NCBI GenBank assembly: GCA_025931335.1
Contig: JAICNG010000010.1
Coordinates: forward strand, 1-61,045
Length of the DNA: 61,045 nucleotides
Reading direction: 5' to 3'
Origin: Gemmatimonadaceae bacterium
Lineage (GTDB): Bacteria > Gemmatimonadota > Gemmatimonadetes > Gemmatimonadales > Gemmatimonadaceae
Position 1 is the first letter of the stretch; the number at the start of each line of letters is the position of its first letter. Both the position numbers and the translations under genes were made by a program. Positions 1 to 9,036 of this stretch are shown piece by piece. The notes below the pieces were generated by a model, which saw nothing but the letters and a program-made list of their open reading frames with translations, searched no databases and was not told the DNA's origin.

Positions 1-597
1 AAGCCCGGCGAGGATGCCCGAGAGCGCGACGGCGAGGTAGCGGACGCGTCGCACGGGAACGCCTAACGTCTCCGCCGCTGCCGGGTGCTCACCCACCGCG
101 CGGACCCGCAAGCCGAACGGGGTGTAGTGCACGAGCCACGCGACGGCGGGGATCGCCAGCAGGCCGAGCCACACGAGCGGATTCCGCAGCAACGCCCCCG
201 TCAAGCTCGCGGCATCGCCGGTGATGCCGAACCCGGGAACGCGCGGCGAGTTCGACGAGCTGTCGAACGCCATCAAGAGGAAGAAGCGCGTGAGCCCGAC
301 CGCGAGCAGATTGATCGCGATCCCGGTCACGATCTGATCCGCCCGATACCGGATCGAGGCGACGGCGTGAATCCCTCCGAACACCAGGCCGCCGCCGATT
401 CCGCACAGCACGCCGATCCACGGGCTTCCGCTGTAGTAGCTCCCCAGCGTGGCGGCGAACGCGCCGGTGAGCATGAATCCCTCGAGCGTCAGACTCACGA
501 CGCCCGCCCGCTCCGCGACCACACCGCCCGAGGCCGCGAAGAGATAGGGGATCGCGATGCGAATCGTCTGCGCGATGAAGGCGGCGATCTCGCTCAT
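1..597 (-). CDS. Nucleoside-type ABC transporter permease (NupQ/YufQ-like), partial at window edge
   Basis: Inner-membrane permease of a BMP-family uptake system for nucleosides or related solutes. Reading from the ATG at 597 gives MSEIAAFIAQTIRIAIPYL, then SGGVVAERAGVVSLTLEG, the conserved segment of the branched-chain/simple-sugar permease family, and hydrophobic helices. About 199 residues are present; the usual length is about 300, so the C-terminus lies beyond the left edge. The start overlaps the stop of the upstream permease in an ATGA, which fixes the start and indicates translational coupling. It is the last visible gene of a four-gene minus-strand operon. The substrate class is inferred from family and context. 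Confidence 0.9.
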   Translation of the reverse strand, partial: MSEIAAFIAQTIRIAIPYLFAASGGVVAERAGVVSLTLEGFMLTGAFAATLGSYYSGSPWIGVLCGIGGGLVFGGIHAVASIRYRADQIVTGIAINLLAVGLTRFFLLMAFDSSSNSPRVPGFGITGDAASLTGALLRNPLVWLGLLAIPAVAWLVHYTPFGLRVRAVGEHPAAAETLGVPVRRVRYLAVALSGILAGL

Positions 598-1661
598 GTG
601 GCGGCCCCGCTTCGCGCGCCCATCACGAGCCGCCGCACTTCCGGCACCGCCGCCGCCACGGCGAGAATCACCACGCCCTGAAGGACTTCGACCATCTGCT
701 TCGGCACGAGCGCGTGGATCGCCAGCCCACCTTGCGACAACGTCGCGAAGAGAAACGCGGCGATCACGACACCTAACGGGTGATTGCGGCCGACCAGCGC
801 CACCGCGATCCCGAGAAAGCCCGACCCCGCCGCAAAGCCCTCCTCGTAGTAGTACTTGTAGCCGAGGACGTAGTTGATGCCGCCAAGCCCGGCGAGCGCA
901 CCGGAGATGAGGAACGCCTTCATCCAGACGGTCCCCACCGTCACGCCCCCGTACTCCGCGGCGTCCGGCTGGAGTCCGACCGCACGCAGCTCGTACCCGG
1001 CGCGTGTCCGGAAGAGCATCCATCCTACCACTCCGGCCGCCGCCAGCGCGATGAAGAGCGACGCGTTCACCGCCGAGCCGTGGAACGCGGGCACCCAATC
1101 CATCAGCCGCGCGACCGTCCCGGCACGCATGTCGGGCGTGTGGAGCGTCTCGGGCACGTGCAGATGCGACGCCACGATCCAGTTCAGCAGCGCCAGCACG
1201 ATGAAGTTGAGCATGATCGTGACGATCACCTCGTGCGCCCCGAAGCGCGCCTTCATCACGCCGGGAATCGCGCCGACGACCCCCCCCGCGGCGAGCGCGC
1301 CGAGAATGCAGATCGGAACGGCCAGCAGCCCCGGCGTGCCAGCCGGAAGCACGAGCCCCATCACCGCGGCGGCGAAGCCGCCGGCGGCGAGCTGTCCCTC
1401 CGCGCCGATGTTGAAGAGTCCCGCTCGCAGAGCGAACGAGACGGCGAGCCCCGTGCAGATGAGCGTCGTCGCCTTGTACAGCACCTGCCCGAATCCGTAC
1501 CAGTTGCCCCACGTTCCGCTCAGCATGAGGCTGAACACCGCGCTCGGCGACTGCCCGACGAGGATGATGAGAATGTCGCCGACCACCAGCGCCACCAGCA
1601 GCGCGACGAGGGGTGGCAGCAGCGCTTCCTCCACGCGCCGTCGCGTGGCGGGGGTCGTCAC
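594..1661 (-). CDS. Nucleoside-type ABC transporter permease (NupP/YufP-like)
   Basis: Second integral-membrane permease of the transporter, 355 residues, close to the family norm. It begins with a GTG at 1661 that overlaps the stop of the ATPase gene (GTGA). A charged N-terminus (MTTPATRRRVEEALL) leads into about ten hydrophobic segments. The loop SFALRAGLFNIGAEGQLAAG is the diagnostic motif of this permease family, where NIGAEGQ faces the ATPase. The 3' end overlaps the next permease by 4 bp. It should form the heteromeric membrane channel with the product at 1-597. Nucleoside import is inferred from the linked BMP binding protein. Confidence 0.93.
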   Translation of the reverse strand: MTTPATRRRVEEALLPPLVALLVALVVGDILIILVGQSPSAVFSLMLSGTWGNWYGFGQVLYKATTLICTGLAVSFALRAGLFNIGAEGQLAAGGFAAAVMGLVLPAGTPGLLAVPICILGALAAGGVVGAIPGVMKARFGAHEVIVTIMLNFIVLALLNWIVASHLHVPETLHTPDMRAGTVARLMDWVPAFHGSAVNASLFIALAAAGVVGWMLFRTRAGYELRAVGLQPDAAEYGGVTVGTVWMKAFLISGALAGLGGINYVLGYKYYYEEGFAAGSGFLGIAVALVGRNHPLGVVIAAFLFATLSQGGLAIHALVPKQMVEVLQGVVILAVAAAVPEVRRLVMGARSGAAT

Positions 1662-3232
1662 GCGGCGGGTCTCGTCGGGTCGGTCGCGCCCGTCATCAGG
1701 GGACCGAGCCGGTCCTCGGTCGCCTCGCGCCGCGGCAGGATGGCGACGATGTGGCCACCGTACATCACCGCCACGCGGTCGGCGAGAGCAAGGATCTCCG
1801 ACAGCTCGGCCGACACGAGCAATACGGCCTTGCCCGCCTCACGAGCGGCGCGGAGCTGACCGTGGATGAACTCGATCGCCCCGACGTCGACGCCGCGGGT
1901 GGGCTGCGAGGCGAGCAGAACGTCGTAGGCGCCCCCCATCTCGCGCGCGATGACGATCTTCTGCTGGTTGCCCCCCGACAGCGCGCGCGCGGGCAGGGCG
2001 CCGTCGGGGGGCCGAATGTCGAAGCGCTCGATCTCATCCTCTGCGTTGGCGCCGATCCGTGCATCGTCGAGCGCCCATGCCCGTCGCGCGCCGCCCGCGT
2101 ACCGGTGCTGATCGCCGAGGATGAGATTCTCGGCCACCGAGTAGTCGAGCACGAGGCCGCGACGGTGGCGATCCTCGGGAATGTGCGCGAGCCCCACCGC
2201 CGCGCGATCGCGCACCGAGGCGGTGGTCACATCGCGTTCCCCCAGCCGAATCGTCCCGCTCGCGACCGCCCGCAACCCGGCGATCGCCTCGATCAGCTCG
2301 GTCTGTCCGTTCCCCTCGACTCCCGCGATGCCGAGGATCTCCCCGGGCGCCACGGTGAGTGACACGCCGTCGACGGCGCGGATGCCGCGGCTCATCACGA
2401 CGAGGTTGGTGACGGACAGTGACGATCGCGGACTGCGGATTGCGGACTGCGTCGAAGGGCTCGCCTCATCCGCACTTCGCAGTCTCACATCGCGCCCCAC
2501 CATCGCCCGCGCGATGCTCTCCGGCGTCGCCTCCCGAGTCGCCATGCGCGCGACGGTCTCCCCATGCCGCATGACCGTAATGCGATCGGAGATGTCGATC
2601 ACCTCGTCGAGCTTGTGGGTGATGAGCACGATCGTCGCCCCGTCGTCGCGCAGGCGGCGAAGGACGCTCCACAGCTCCTTGACCTCGAGCGGAGAGAGGA
2701 CCGCGGTCGGCTCATCGAGAATGAGGATCCGGGCGCCGCGGAACAGCGTCTTGAGGATCTCGACGCGCTGCGCCTCACCCACCGACAGCTCGCCCACGAG
2801 CCGCTCCGGCTCCACGCGGAGGCCATACTGCTCGCCGATGCGCCTAACGTCCCTGAGGGCCTGGGCGGTGTCGAGCATCCCGCCCCGCACCGGCTCGCGG
2901 CCGAGGACGACATTCTCCGCGACCGTGAGCGTGCGCACGAGCATGAAATGCTGGTGCACCATCCCCACCCCGGCCGTGATGGCATCGGCGGGCGACCAAC
3001 CGGTGACGTCGCGCAGCTCGCCACTCGCCGCGGCGACCTCGATGGTTCCCGCGTCGGGCGCGTAGAGCCCGGCGAGCAGCCGCATCAACGTCGACTTTCC
3101 CGCGCCATTCTCCCCGACGAGCGCGTGGATCTCGCGCGTGCCCACCTCCAGCTGTGCGCCGCGGTTCGCGCGAACGGAGCCGAAGGATTTGTGGATGCCA
3201 TTCATGCGAATGGCGAGGGCGGGAGCGGTCAT
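1658..3232 (-). CDS. ABC transporter ATP-binding protein with two NBDs (NupO/YufO-like)
   Basis: Energises the BMP-type importer. The 524 residues hold two fused nucleotide-binding domains, as in ribose/nucleoside importers. NBD1 has Walker A GENGAGKST (about residues 40-48), signature LSVGEAQRVEIL and Walker B ILILDEPTAVL. NBD2 has a degenerate P-loop (GVEGNGQTEL), signature LSGGNQQKIVIA and a weak Walker B (VLLASQPTRGVD), normal for the second half of this family. The linker between the domains carries residues translated from a GCGGACTGCGGATTGC phrase repeat at about 2410-2440. ATG at 3232 overlaps the upstream stop. Function is well supported; the exact substrate is not. Confidence 0.94.
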   Translation of the reverse strand: MTAPALAIRMNGIHKSFGSVRANRGAQLEVGTREIHALVGENGAGKSTLMRLLAGLYAPDAGTIEVAAASGELRDVTGWSPADAITAGVGMVHQHFMLVRTLTVAENVVLGREPVRGGMLDTAQALRDVRRIGEQYGLRVEPERLVGELSVGEAQRVEILKTLFRGARILILDEPTAVLSPLEVKELWSVLRRLRDDGATIVLITHKLDEVIDISDRITVMRHGETVARMATREATPESIARAMVGRDVRLRSADEASPSTQSAIRSPRSSLSVTNLVVMSRGIRAVDGVSLTVAPGEILGIAGVEGNGQTELIEAIAGLRAVASGTIRLGERDVTTASVRDRAAVGLAHIPEDRHRRGLVLDYSVAENLILGDQHRYAGGARRAWALDDARIGANAEDEIERFDIRPPDGALPARALSGGNQQKIVIAREMGGAYDVLLASQPTRGVDVGAIEFIHGQLRAAREAGKAVLLVSAELSEILALADRVAVMYGGHIVAILPRREATEDRLGPLMTGATDPTRPAA

Positions 3233-4266
3233 CGCGTGCTCGGCACCCGAATCCGTCCCGCGATGATGTCCGCCTCGAGCTGCTCCACCCGCGCGATCAC
3301 GTCCGGCGGGATGAGCCCCCGATTGTTGTCGTCGTAGATGTAGCCGACGCCTCCCTCCTTCAGTCCGTACGAGTAGACGCCGCCCTGGAACGTGCCCTCA
3401 CGGACGCGCCGAATGGCGTCGAAGGTGACGGCATCGACCCCTTTCACCATCGAGGTCATGATGTGGCCGGGCGCCTCGCTGTATTGATCGGCATCCACGC
3501 CGATGGCGTACTTCCGGGTCTGCCGCGCCGCCTCGAAGACGCCGAGTCCGGTGGATCCCGACGCGTGGAAGATGACGTTGACGCCGGACTGATACTGGCT
3601 GAGCGCGAGCTCCTTGCCCTTGCCCGGGTTCCGGAACGCCTCGGGCGTGACGCCGGCGTACTGCGCGATCACCGTGCAATCGGGACACACGTGCCTGACG
3701 CCCGCCCGGAACCCCGCCTCGAACTTGTGGATGAGCGGGATGTCCATGCCGCCGACGAACCCCACGCGCTTCGATCCGCCCGCGAGCACGGCGATCGCGC
3801 CGACGAGGAACGATCCCTCTTCCTCCCGGAACTTGAGCGCCGCGAGGTTGGACGGCGGCTGCACGACGTTGCCCTGCGCATCGACCGTCACCGCATAGTC
3901 GACCCCGGCGAACTTCACGCCCGGATACTCGACCGCGAGATCGGTGAGATCATCGGTGAAGATGAACCCCACGCCGATGACCAGGTCCATCCCCTGTGCG
4001 GCGAGGAGGCGAAGCCCTGCCTCACGATCGCTGCCCTCGCCCGGCTCGATGAAGCGAATGTCGGCGCCGAGGAGCGCCTTCGCCGAGTCGGCCCCCTTGT
4101 ACGCGCCATCATTGAACGATTTGTCGCCGCGCCCCCCGACGTCGAAGACGATGCCCACGTCGACCGCCGCCGCGTCCGTCACCGCCACCGCGCCGCGCGG
4201 CTCCACGAAGAGCAGCGCGATGTGCGCAGCGAGAAGCACGGCGATGAGAATGGTGAGGCGGCGCAT
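3229..4266 (-). CDS. BMP-family substrate-binding protein (PnrA/NupN-like)
   Basis: Extracytoplasmic binding protein that delivers solute to the transporter encoded downstream; first gene of the operon. The 345-residue protein has a hydrophobic N-terminal segment (TILIAVLLAAHIALLFVE), then VGIVFDVGGRGDKSFNDGAY, the hallmark start of the BMP/PnrA fold, and later VGFVGGMDIPLIHKFEAGF. PnrA relatives bind purine nucleosides. Most BMP proteins are lipoproteins, but there is no lipobox cysteine here, so it is either secreted or held by an uncleaved signal anchor. ATG at 4266; the 3' end overlaps the ATPase by 4 bp. Confidence 0.92.
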   Translation of the reverse strand: MRRLTILIAVLLAAHIALLFVEPRGAVAVTDAAAVDVGIVFDVGGRGDKSFNDGAYKGADSAKALLGADIRFIEPGEGSDREAGLRLLAAQGMDLVIGVGFIFTDDLTDLAVEYPGVKFAGVDYAVTVDAQGNVVQPPSNLAALKFREEEGSFLVGAIAVLAGGSKRVGFVGGMDIPLIHKFEAGFRAGVRHVCPDCTVIAQYAGVTPEAFRNPGKGKELALSQYQSGVNVIFHASGSTGLGVFEAARQTRKYAIGVDADQYSEAPGHIMTSMVKGVDAVTFDAIRRVREGTFQGGVYSYGLKEGGVGYIYDDNNRGLIPPDVIARVEQLEADIIAGRIRVPSTR

Positions 4267-4457
4267 TTTTCCGGGAAGTGTGAAGGTGACTGCGGTTTTT
4301 GCGGATCAGCTCTGCTCGTTGCGCGATGGGAATCGGACTCACGCGTAGGGCCAGAATCTGCTCGCGAGAGCCCGGGAGAGGGAAGTGCACCGCTTGCCTC
4401 TGCCGCCCTTTCCTGTCATCTCCCTCGCACGGACTGTCCTGGCCCTCCTCCCCTTCC

Positions 4458-6062
4458 ATGCCCGAGCGCCTTCGCACTCGCTTTCTCGTCGTCGGCAGCG
4501 GCGTCGCCGGCCTCCACACCGCCTGGCGCGCCGCCGAAGACGGCGACGTCATCCTCCTCACCAAGCGCTCGCTCTTCGACAGCGCGACCGCCTACGCGCA
4601 GGGCGGCATCGCCGCCGCGCTCGGAGCGGGTGATTCACCGGCACTGCACCGGCGTGACACACTGGCCGCGGGCGCGGCGCTGTGCGATCGAGCGGCGGTC
4701 GAGGTCCTCGTCGAAGAAGGCCCCGCGCGCGTGCAGGAGCTGTTCGCCGCCGGCGCCCGCTTCGACCTCGCACCTGGCGGCCGCTTCAAGCTCGGCCGCG
4801 AAGCCGCGCACTCACGCAACCGCATTGTCCACGCGCACGGCGACCAAACCGGGGCCGAGGTGGCGCGGACACTGATCGCGCGCGTTCGCGACGATGACCG
4901 CGTCGACGTCATTGAAGCCGCACGCGTCCTCGACCTCATCGTGCGGGACGGAGACTGCCTTGGCGTTCGAGCCAGCGTCGCCGGACGTCCGGTCGAGATC
5001 ATCGCCGACGCTACCGTCCTCGCGACCGGCGGCTGCGGACAGGCGTATCGCTACACCACCAACCCGGTCGTCGCGACCGGCGACGGCTACGCCATCGCCT
5101 GGCGGGCCGGTGTGCGCCTCGTCGACATGGAGTTCGTTCAGTTCCACCCCACCGCTCTCGACACGCCCGAGAACCCACTCGCACTCATCTCCGAGGCGGT
5201 GCGCGGCGAGGGCGCCGTGCTGCGCAACGACCGCGGCGATCGATTCATGACGAAGCGACACCACCTCGCCGAGCTCGCGCCCCGCGACATCGTCGCTCGG
5301 GAGATTTTTCGCGAGCAACGCCCCCCGCGCGCGGCCGGCAAGCCAAGACGGGTCTTCCTCGATGCGACGAGGCTCGGCGACGCATTCGCGCAACGATTCC
5401 CCGGGATCTTCGCGCTGTGCCAGGCGCGCGGCATCGATCCGCGCCACGACCTCATCCCGGTAACTCCCGCGGCGCACTACATGATGGGCGGCATCGCCAC
5501 CGACCTGGCCGGCCGCACCAGCCTGAACCGGTTGTACGCCTGCGGTGAAGTGTCGAGCACGGGAGTGCACGGCGCGAACCGGCTGGCGTCGAACTCCCTC
5601 CTCGAAGGCCTGGTCTTCGCCGAGCGCGTGGCGAGAGATCTTCAGCGCACGCAACGGCTGGATCAAATGCCGGGAGTGGGCGCGTGGGACGTTCCTCCGC
5701 TGCTCGATCGTGGAGCGGCGCAGGTGGCCGCTGACGACGTCCGCCGCGCCATGTGGCAGCACGCCGCGATCGACCGCTCGGCCGAGGGGCTTCGGACCTG
5801 TCTCGAGGAGCTGGCGTCGATCGAATCCCGACTTCCCCAGGGAGCCACCGAGGAGCTGAACCTCGCGCAGTCAGCGCGGTTGATCGCGGAGGCGGCGCTG
5901 CTGCGTGAGGAGTCGCGAGGCGGTCACTTCCGGTCAGATTTCCCGAGAGCGAAGCGCGCGTGGGCGGCGGCCCATGTCGTGTGGGTTGGGGGCGTGCCGC
6001 GTGTGGAGCGCGCCACGGGCCAGGGGCCACGGGCCAAGGCAAGGAAAGGCAAACGGCCGTAG
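4458..6062 (+). CDS. nadB: L-aspartate oxidase
   Basis: FAD enzyme that oxidises L-aspartate to iminoaspartate, the first step of de novo NAD synthesis, in the cytoplasm. ATG at 4458 gives MPERLRTRFLVVGSGVAGLH, placing the dinucleotide-binding motif GSGVAG at the expected N-terminal position; the frame stays open to 4299 but that extension looks non-coding. Other landmarks are YAQGGIAAAL, QFHPTAL, the active-site region ARDIV/HYMMGG, and GVHGANRLASNSLLEGLVF. Length is 534 residues. The last 20 or so residues (from about GQGPRAKARKGKRP) are translated from the left arm of the palindrome at 6012-6148, so the native C-terminus has probably been replaced. nadA and nadC follow. Confidence 0.95.
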   Translation: MPERLRTRFLVVGSGVAGLHTAWRAAEDGDVILLTKRSLFDSATAYAQGGIAAALGAGDSPALHRRDTLAAGAALCDRAAVEVLVEEGPARVQELFAAGARFDLAPGGRFKLGREAAHSRNRIVHAHGDQTGAEVARTLIARVRDDDRVDVIEAARVLDLIVRDGDCLGVRASVAGRPVEIIADATVLATGGCGQAYRYTTNPVVATGDGYAIAWRAGVRLVDMEFVQFHPTALDTPENPLALISEAVRGEGAVLRNDRGDRFMTKRHHLAELAPRDIVAREIFREQRPPRAAGKPRRVFLDATRLGDAFAQRFPGIFALCQARGIDPRHDLIPVTPAAHYMMGGIATDLAGRTSLNRLYACGEVSSTGVHGANRLASNSLLEGLVFAERVARDLQRTQRLDQMPGVGAWDVPPLLDRGAAQVAADDVRRAMWQHAAIDRSAEGLRTCLEELASIESRLPQGATEELNLAQSARLIAEAALLREESRGGHFRSDFPRAKRAWAAAHVVWVGGVPRVERATGQGPRAKARKGKRP

Positions 6063-6148
6063 GCCGCTTGCTCATCCAATGATGAGCCGGCGGCGGCGGA
6101 GACGCGCCGGCCTTTCCACCCCCTTGGCCCATGGCCCCTGGCCCCTCG
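6012..6148. repeat. Composite palindrome, GGGCC-phrase family (nadB-nadA junction)
   Basis: Left arm (about 6012-6050) iterates GGGCCAGGGGCCACGGGCC. Right arm (about 6108-6148) is its inverse with few mismatches and continues through GCCTTTCC pairing with GGAAAGGC. The interior contains a small hairpin CGGCCGTAGGCCG, a CTCAT/ATGAG bracket at 6071-6086 and a CCGGCG/CGCCGG hairpin. The left arm is translated as the end of NadB, and the nadB stop lies inside the element. Same family as the element at 23881-24042. Confidence 0.85.
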
Positions 6149-6193
6149 CCCGGTCTCCTTGCACACCGCTCTCGCCCCGGGTACGCTCCTCCC

Positions 6194-7186
6194 ATGAGTC
6201 AGGAACTCCAGGCCGAGATCCGCTCGCTCGCCAAGGAGCGCAACGCGGTCATCCTCGCGCACAACTACCAACGCCCGGAGGTGCAGGACGTCGCGCATTT
6301 CGTCGGCGACTCGCTCGGACTCTCGCGCGAAGCGGCGCGCACGTCGGCCGAGATCATCGTGTTCTGCGGCGTTCACTTCATGGCCGAGACCGCCGCCGTG
6401 CTCTCGCCGGAGAAGATCGTCCTCCTTCCCGACCTCGCCGCCGGATGCTCGCTCGCGTCGACGATCGACGCCGAACAGCTCCGCGCGTGGAAGGATGAGC
6501 ACCCGGGAGCGGTCGTCGTCTCGTACGTCAACACGACCGCCGAGGTGAAGGCGGAATCCGACTACTGCTGCACGTCGGGCAACGCCGTCGAGGTCGTGAA
6601 TTCGATTCCCGCGGACCGGGAGATCCTCTTTCTGCCCGATCTGTTCCTCGGCGCGCACGTGCGCCGCGTCACCGGGCGCGCGAACATGCACGTGTGGCTC
6701 GGCGAATGTCACGTGCACGCGGGGATCAGCCCCGAGAATATCGCGCGACAGCGGTCGCTCCACCCCGAGGCGGAGTTTCTCATCCACCCCGAATGCGGAT
6801 GCTCGACGAGCGTGCTCGAGGCGATGTCGGCCGGTGACGTCGATGGCGAGGGTGTCCACATCCTCTCGACCGAGGGGATGATTCGCCGGCCGGCGGTCTC
6901 GCCGGCACCCGAATTCATCGTCGCGACCGAGGTCGGCATCTTGCACCGCTTGCGAAAGGAGAACCCCGAGAAGCGCTTCTTCGCCGCGAACGATCGCGCG
7001 AGCTGCGCCTACATGAAGGTGACGACGCTGCCCAAGGTCCTCGAGTCGCTGGAGACGCTCACCCACCACATCACCGTTCCCGCCGACGTCGCGGCGCGCG
7101 CGTACCGGGCGATCGAGCGCATGATCTCGATCGGTGGCCCGGCACCGGCGCCCTTGCTGCCCGGCGAGGACGATCCGGGCGAATGA
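6194..7186 (+). CDS. nadA: Quinolinate synthase
   Basis: Iron-sulfur enzyme that condenses iminoaspartate (from NadB) with dihydroxyacetone phosphate to quinolinate. The 330-residue protein starts [20 protein letters not shown] and contains [47 protein letters not shown] and HPECGCS, which together provide the three cysteine ligands of the [4Fe-4S] cluster. ATG at 6194 was chosen because the longer frame from 6131 reads through the intergenic palindrome. No clear Shine-Dalgarno sequence is visible. nadC begins 1 nt after the stop. Confidence 0.96.
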   Translation: MSQELQAEIRSLAKERNAVILAHNYQRPEVQDVAHFVGDSLGLSREAARTSAEIIVFCGVHFMAETAAVLSPEKIVLLPDLAAGCSLASTIDAEQLRAWKDEHPGAVVVSYVNTTAEVKAESDYCCTSGNAVEVVNSIPADREILFLPDLFLGAHVRRVTGRANMHVWLGECHVHAGISPENIARQRSLHPEAEFLIHPECGCSTSVLEAMSAGDVDGEGVHILSTEGMIRRPAVSPAPEFIVATEVGILHRLRKENPEKRFFAANDRASCAYMKVTTLPKVLESLETLTHHITVPADVAARAYRAIERMISIGGPAPAPLLPGEDDPGE

Positions 7187-7187
7187 C

Positions 7188-8126
7188 ATGATGAATCAAG
7201 AGCCGTCCGAACGCGCCATGCCGCCGCGCCGCGTCACGCCCCTCGCCGTGACACCGGTCCAGATGCCTGACGAGCTGCACTTCCCGCTGCTGCGCCCGGC
7301 GGTGGAGAAGCTCGTGCACCGCGCGCTCGTCGAGGATGGCGCGTATACCGACATCACGACGATCGCGACCGTGCTGTCCAACCGGCGGGCGCGCGGGACG
7401 CTCGTCTCGCGGCAGTCCGGTGTCGTCGCCGGCCTTCCTCTCGCCCTCGAGGCGTTTCGCCTCGTCGATCCGAAGGCGTCGATCCGGATCGACGTGGAGG
7501 ACGGGATGCGCGTCGAGGCCAATCACCCCGTCCTGTTCGTGACCGGCCATGCGCGCGAGATACTCTCGGCCGAGCGGGTCGCGCTCAACTTTCTCGGGCG
7601 GCTGTCCGGCATCGCGACGCTCACCGCACGCTATGTGGATGCCGTGCGGGGCACGAAGGTCCGCATCGTCGACACGCGGAAGACGACGCCCGGCTGGCGG
7701 AAGCTGGAGAAATATGCCGTGCGCGCCGGCGGCGGCCTCAATCACCGAATGGACCTGGCCACTGGCGTCCTGATCAAGGACAACCATCTGGCGGCCGTCG
7801 ATGGCGACGTCGGGCTGGCGGTCCGACGCGCCCGCGACAAGGCGCCGGCGGGCATGCGGATCGAGGTGGAGTGCGAGCGCCCGGAGCAGGTGGAGGCGGC
7901 CGTCGCCGCCGGCGCGGACATCGTCATGCTCGACAACATGCACATCACCACGATGCGCGAGTGTGTCCAGCTCGTGAACGGCCGCGCGATTGTCGAGGCG
8001 TCTGGCGGCGTCACGCTGGACACGGTGCGCGCGATCGCCATGACCGGCGTGGACTGGATTTCGATCGGTGCGCTCACGCATTCCGCCTCGTCGATGGACG
8101 TGGCGCTGGAGTTCGATCCCGCGTGA
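7188..8126 (+). CDS. nadC: Nicotinate-nucleotide pyrophosphorylase (carboxylating)
   Basis: Converts quinolinate and PRPP to nicotinate mononucleotide, the third de novo NAD step. Visible signatures are EDGAYTDITTIATV, VALNFLGRLSGIATLT, the PRPP/quinolinate-site stretch RIVDTRKTTPGWRKLEKYAV and GGGLNHRMDLATGVLIKDNH. ATG at 7188 (one base after the nadA stop) gives 312 residues; ATGs at 7191, 7218 and 7263 are also possible, and the last would give the more usual length of about 287. The stop overlaps the next gene (GTGA). Confidence 0.95.
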   Translation: MMNQEPSERAMPPRRVTPLAVTPVQMPDELHFPLLRPAVEKLVHRALVEDGAYTDITTIATVLSNRRARGTLVSRQSGVVAGLPLALEAFRLVDPKASIRIDVEDGMRVEANHPVLFVTGHAREILSAERVALNFLGRLSGIATLTARYVDAVRGTKVRIVDTRKTTPGWRKLEKYAVRAGGGLNHRMDLATGVLIKDNHLAAVDGDVGLAVRRARDKAPAGMRIEVECERPEQVEAAVAAGADIVMLDNMHITTMRECVQLVNGRAIVEASGGVTLDTVRAIAMTGVDWISIGALTHSASSMDVALEFDPA

Positions 8127-8779
8127 CCAGCCTCCTCGCCACGGCCTTGGTGCTCGGCGTCGCGCACTCCTTCGCGCCCGATCACCTCGCCGCGATCGGG
8201 GTGTTCGTGAGCCGGCGTCCGCGGTGGCGTCGAGCGCTCGCCATCGGGGCGCGGTGGGGAGTGGGGCATTCGCTGGTCATCGTCATCGTGGGCGGCGCGC
8301 TCGTGCTCACGGGCTGGCGGTTCCCCGATCGCCTGGCGCCGGTGGTCGAAGGGATCGTCGGCGTGACCCTCGTCGTTATCGGCGTCATGGCGCTCGTCCG
8401 CGCGTTGCGCGTGCATGGGCACTGGCACGAGCACGACGGTGTCGCGCACTGGCACCTGCATTCGCACCGGAAGTCGGAGGAGCACGATCACGTGCACCAG
8501 GCCGCGTTCGGTATGGGGATGCTTCACGGACTCGCCGGCACGGGCGCTCTCGTGGTCGCACTGCCACTCGCCGCCACCGAGTCGGCCCCCCTCGCGCTCG
8601 GCTACCTCCTCACCTTCGGGCTCGGGACGATTCTCGCCATGGCCGTCTTCGGCGTGCTGGCCGGCTGGGCCGTCCGCGGCGGCGGACACCGATCGCCGCG
8701 GGTCGTGCGCGCGACGGCGTCGTTCGCGGCGGTCGCGAGCATCGGCGTCGGCCTGTGGTGGGTCGCCGCCGCCCGATGA
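8123..8779 (+). CDS. Nickel/cobalt-type membrane transporter (NiCoT/UreH-like)
   Basis: Polytopic inner-membrane protein of 218 residues. Near the N-terminus GVAHSFAPDHLAAIG contains H-x4-D-H, the metal-selectivity motif of NiCoT helix II. A cytoplasmic-looking loop (about residues 98-130) is very histidine-rich (HGHWHEHDGVAHWHLHSHRK, then EEHDHVH), typical of metal-handling permeases, followed by GMLHGLAGTGALV. The GTG start at 8123 overlaps the nadC stop; ATG 8776 of the next gene overlaps its stop. Import or export of Ni/Co cannot be told from sequence. Co-transcription with nadABC may simply be operon growth. Confidence 0.8.
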   Translation: MTSLLATALVLGVAHSFAPDHLAAIGVFVSRRPRWRRALAIGARWGVGHSLVIVIVGGALVLTGWRFPDRLAPVVEGIVGVTLVVIGVMALVRALRVHGHWHEHDGVAHWHLHSHRKSEEHDHVHQAAFGMGMLHGLAGTGALVVALPLAATESAPLALGYLLTFGLGTILAMAVFGVLAGWAVRGGGHRSPRVVRATASFAAVASIGVGLWWVAAAR

Positions 8780-8928
8780 GCGACGCACAGCCTGACGAGC
8801 CGCCGCCGGAGCCCGAGGACATCTGCGAGGTGTGTGGGTCGGTCGACGTGGTATGGATGCAATGCAAGCTGCTGTGCAGGAACTGCGGATCGATCGTCAA
8901 GTCGTGCGCGGATCTGATGCCCGGGTGA
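8776..8928 (+). CDS. Small zinc-ribbon protein
   Basis: A 50-residue acidic protein, MSDAQPDEPPPEPEDICEVC onward, with two CxxC knuckles: CEVC (about residues 17-20) and CRNC (about 34-37), spaced as in a rubredoxin-like zinc ribbon, plus two further cysteines. It begins in an ATGA overlap with the transporter gene, so it is translationally coupled to it. It probably binds one zinc or iron ion. The role is unknown; similar tiny ribbons occur as RNA-polymerase-like or metallochaperone-like proteins. It is too short for confident family assignment. Confidence 0.7.
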   Translation: MSDAQPDEPPPEPEDICEVCGSVDVVWMQCKLLCRNCGSIVKSCADLMPG

Positions 8929-9036
8929 GCGGAAAGGACGTCGAGGAAAAAGGTTCTTCGGGGAATTGGGGGATTGCCTGCCAGTTCGCCGTTCGGCTGT
9001 CCGTGGCCCCGGCACTCGAAGCACGCCCAGCTTTTT

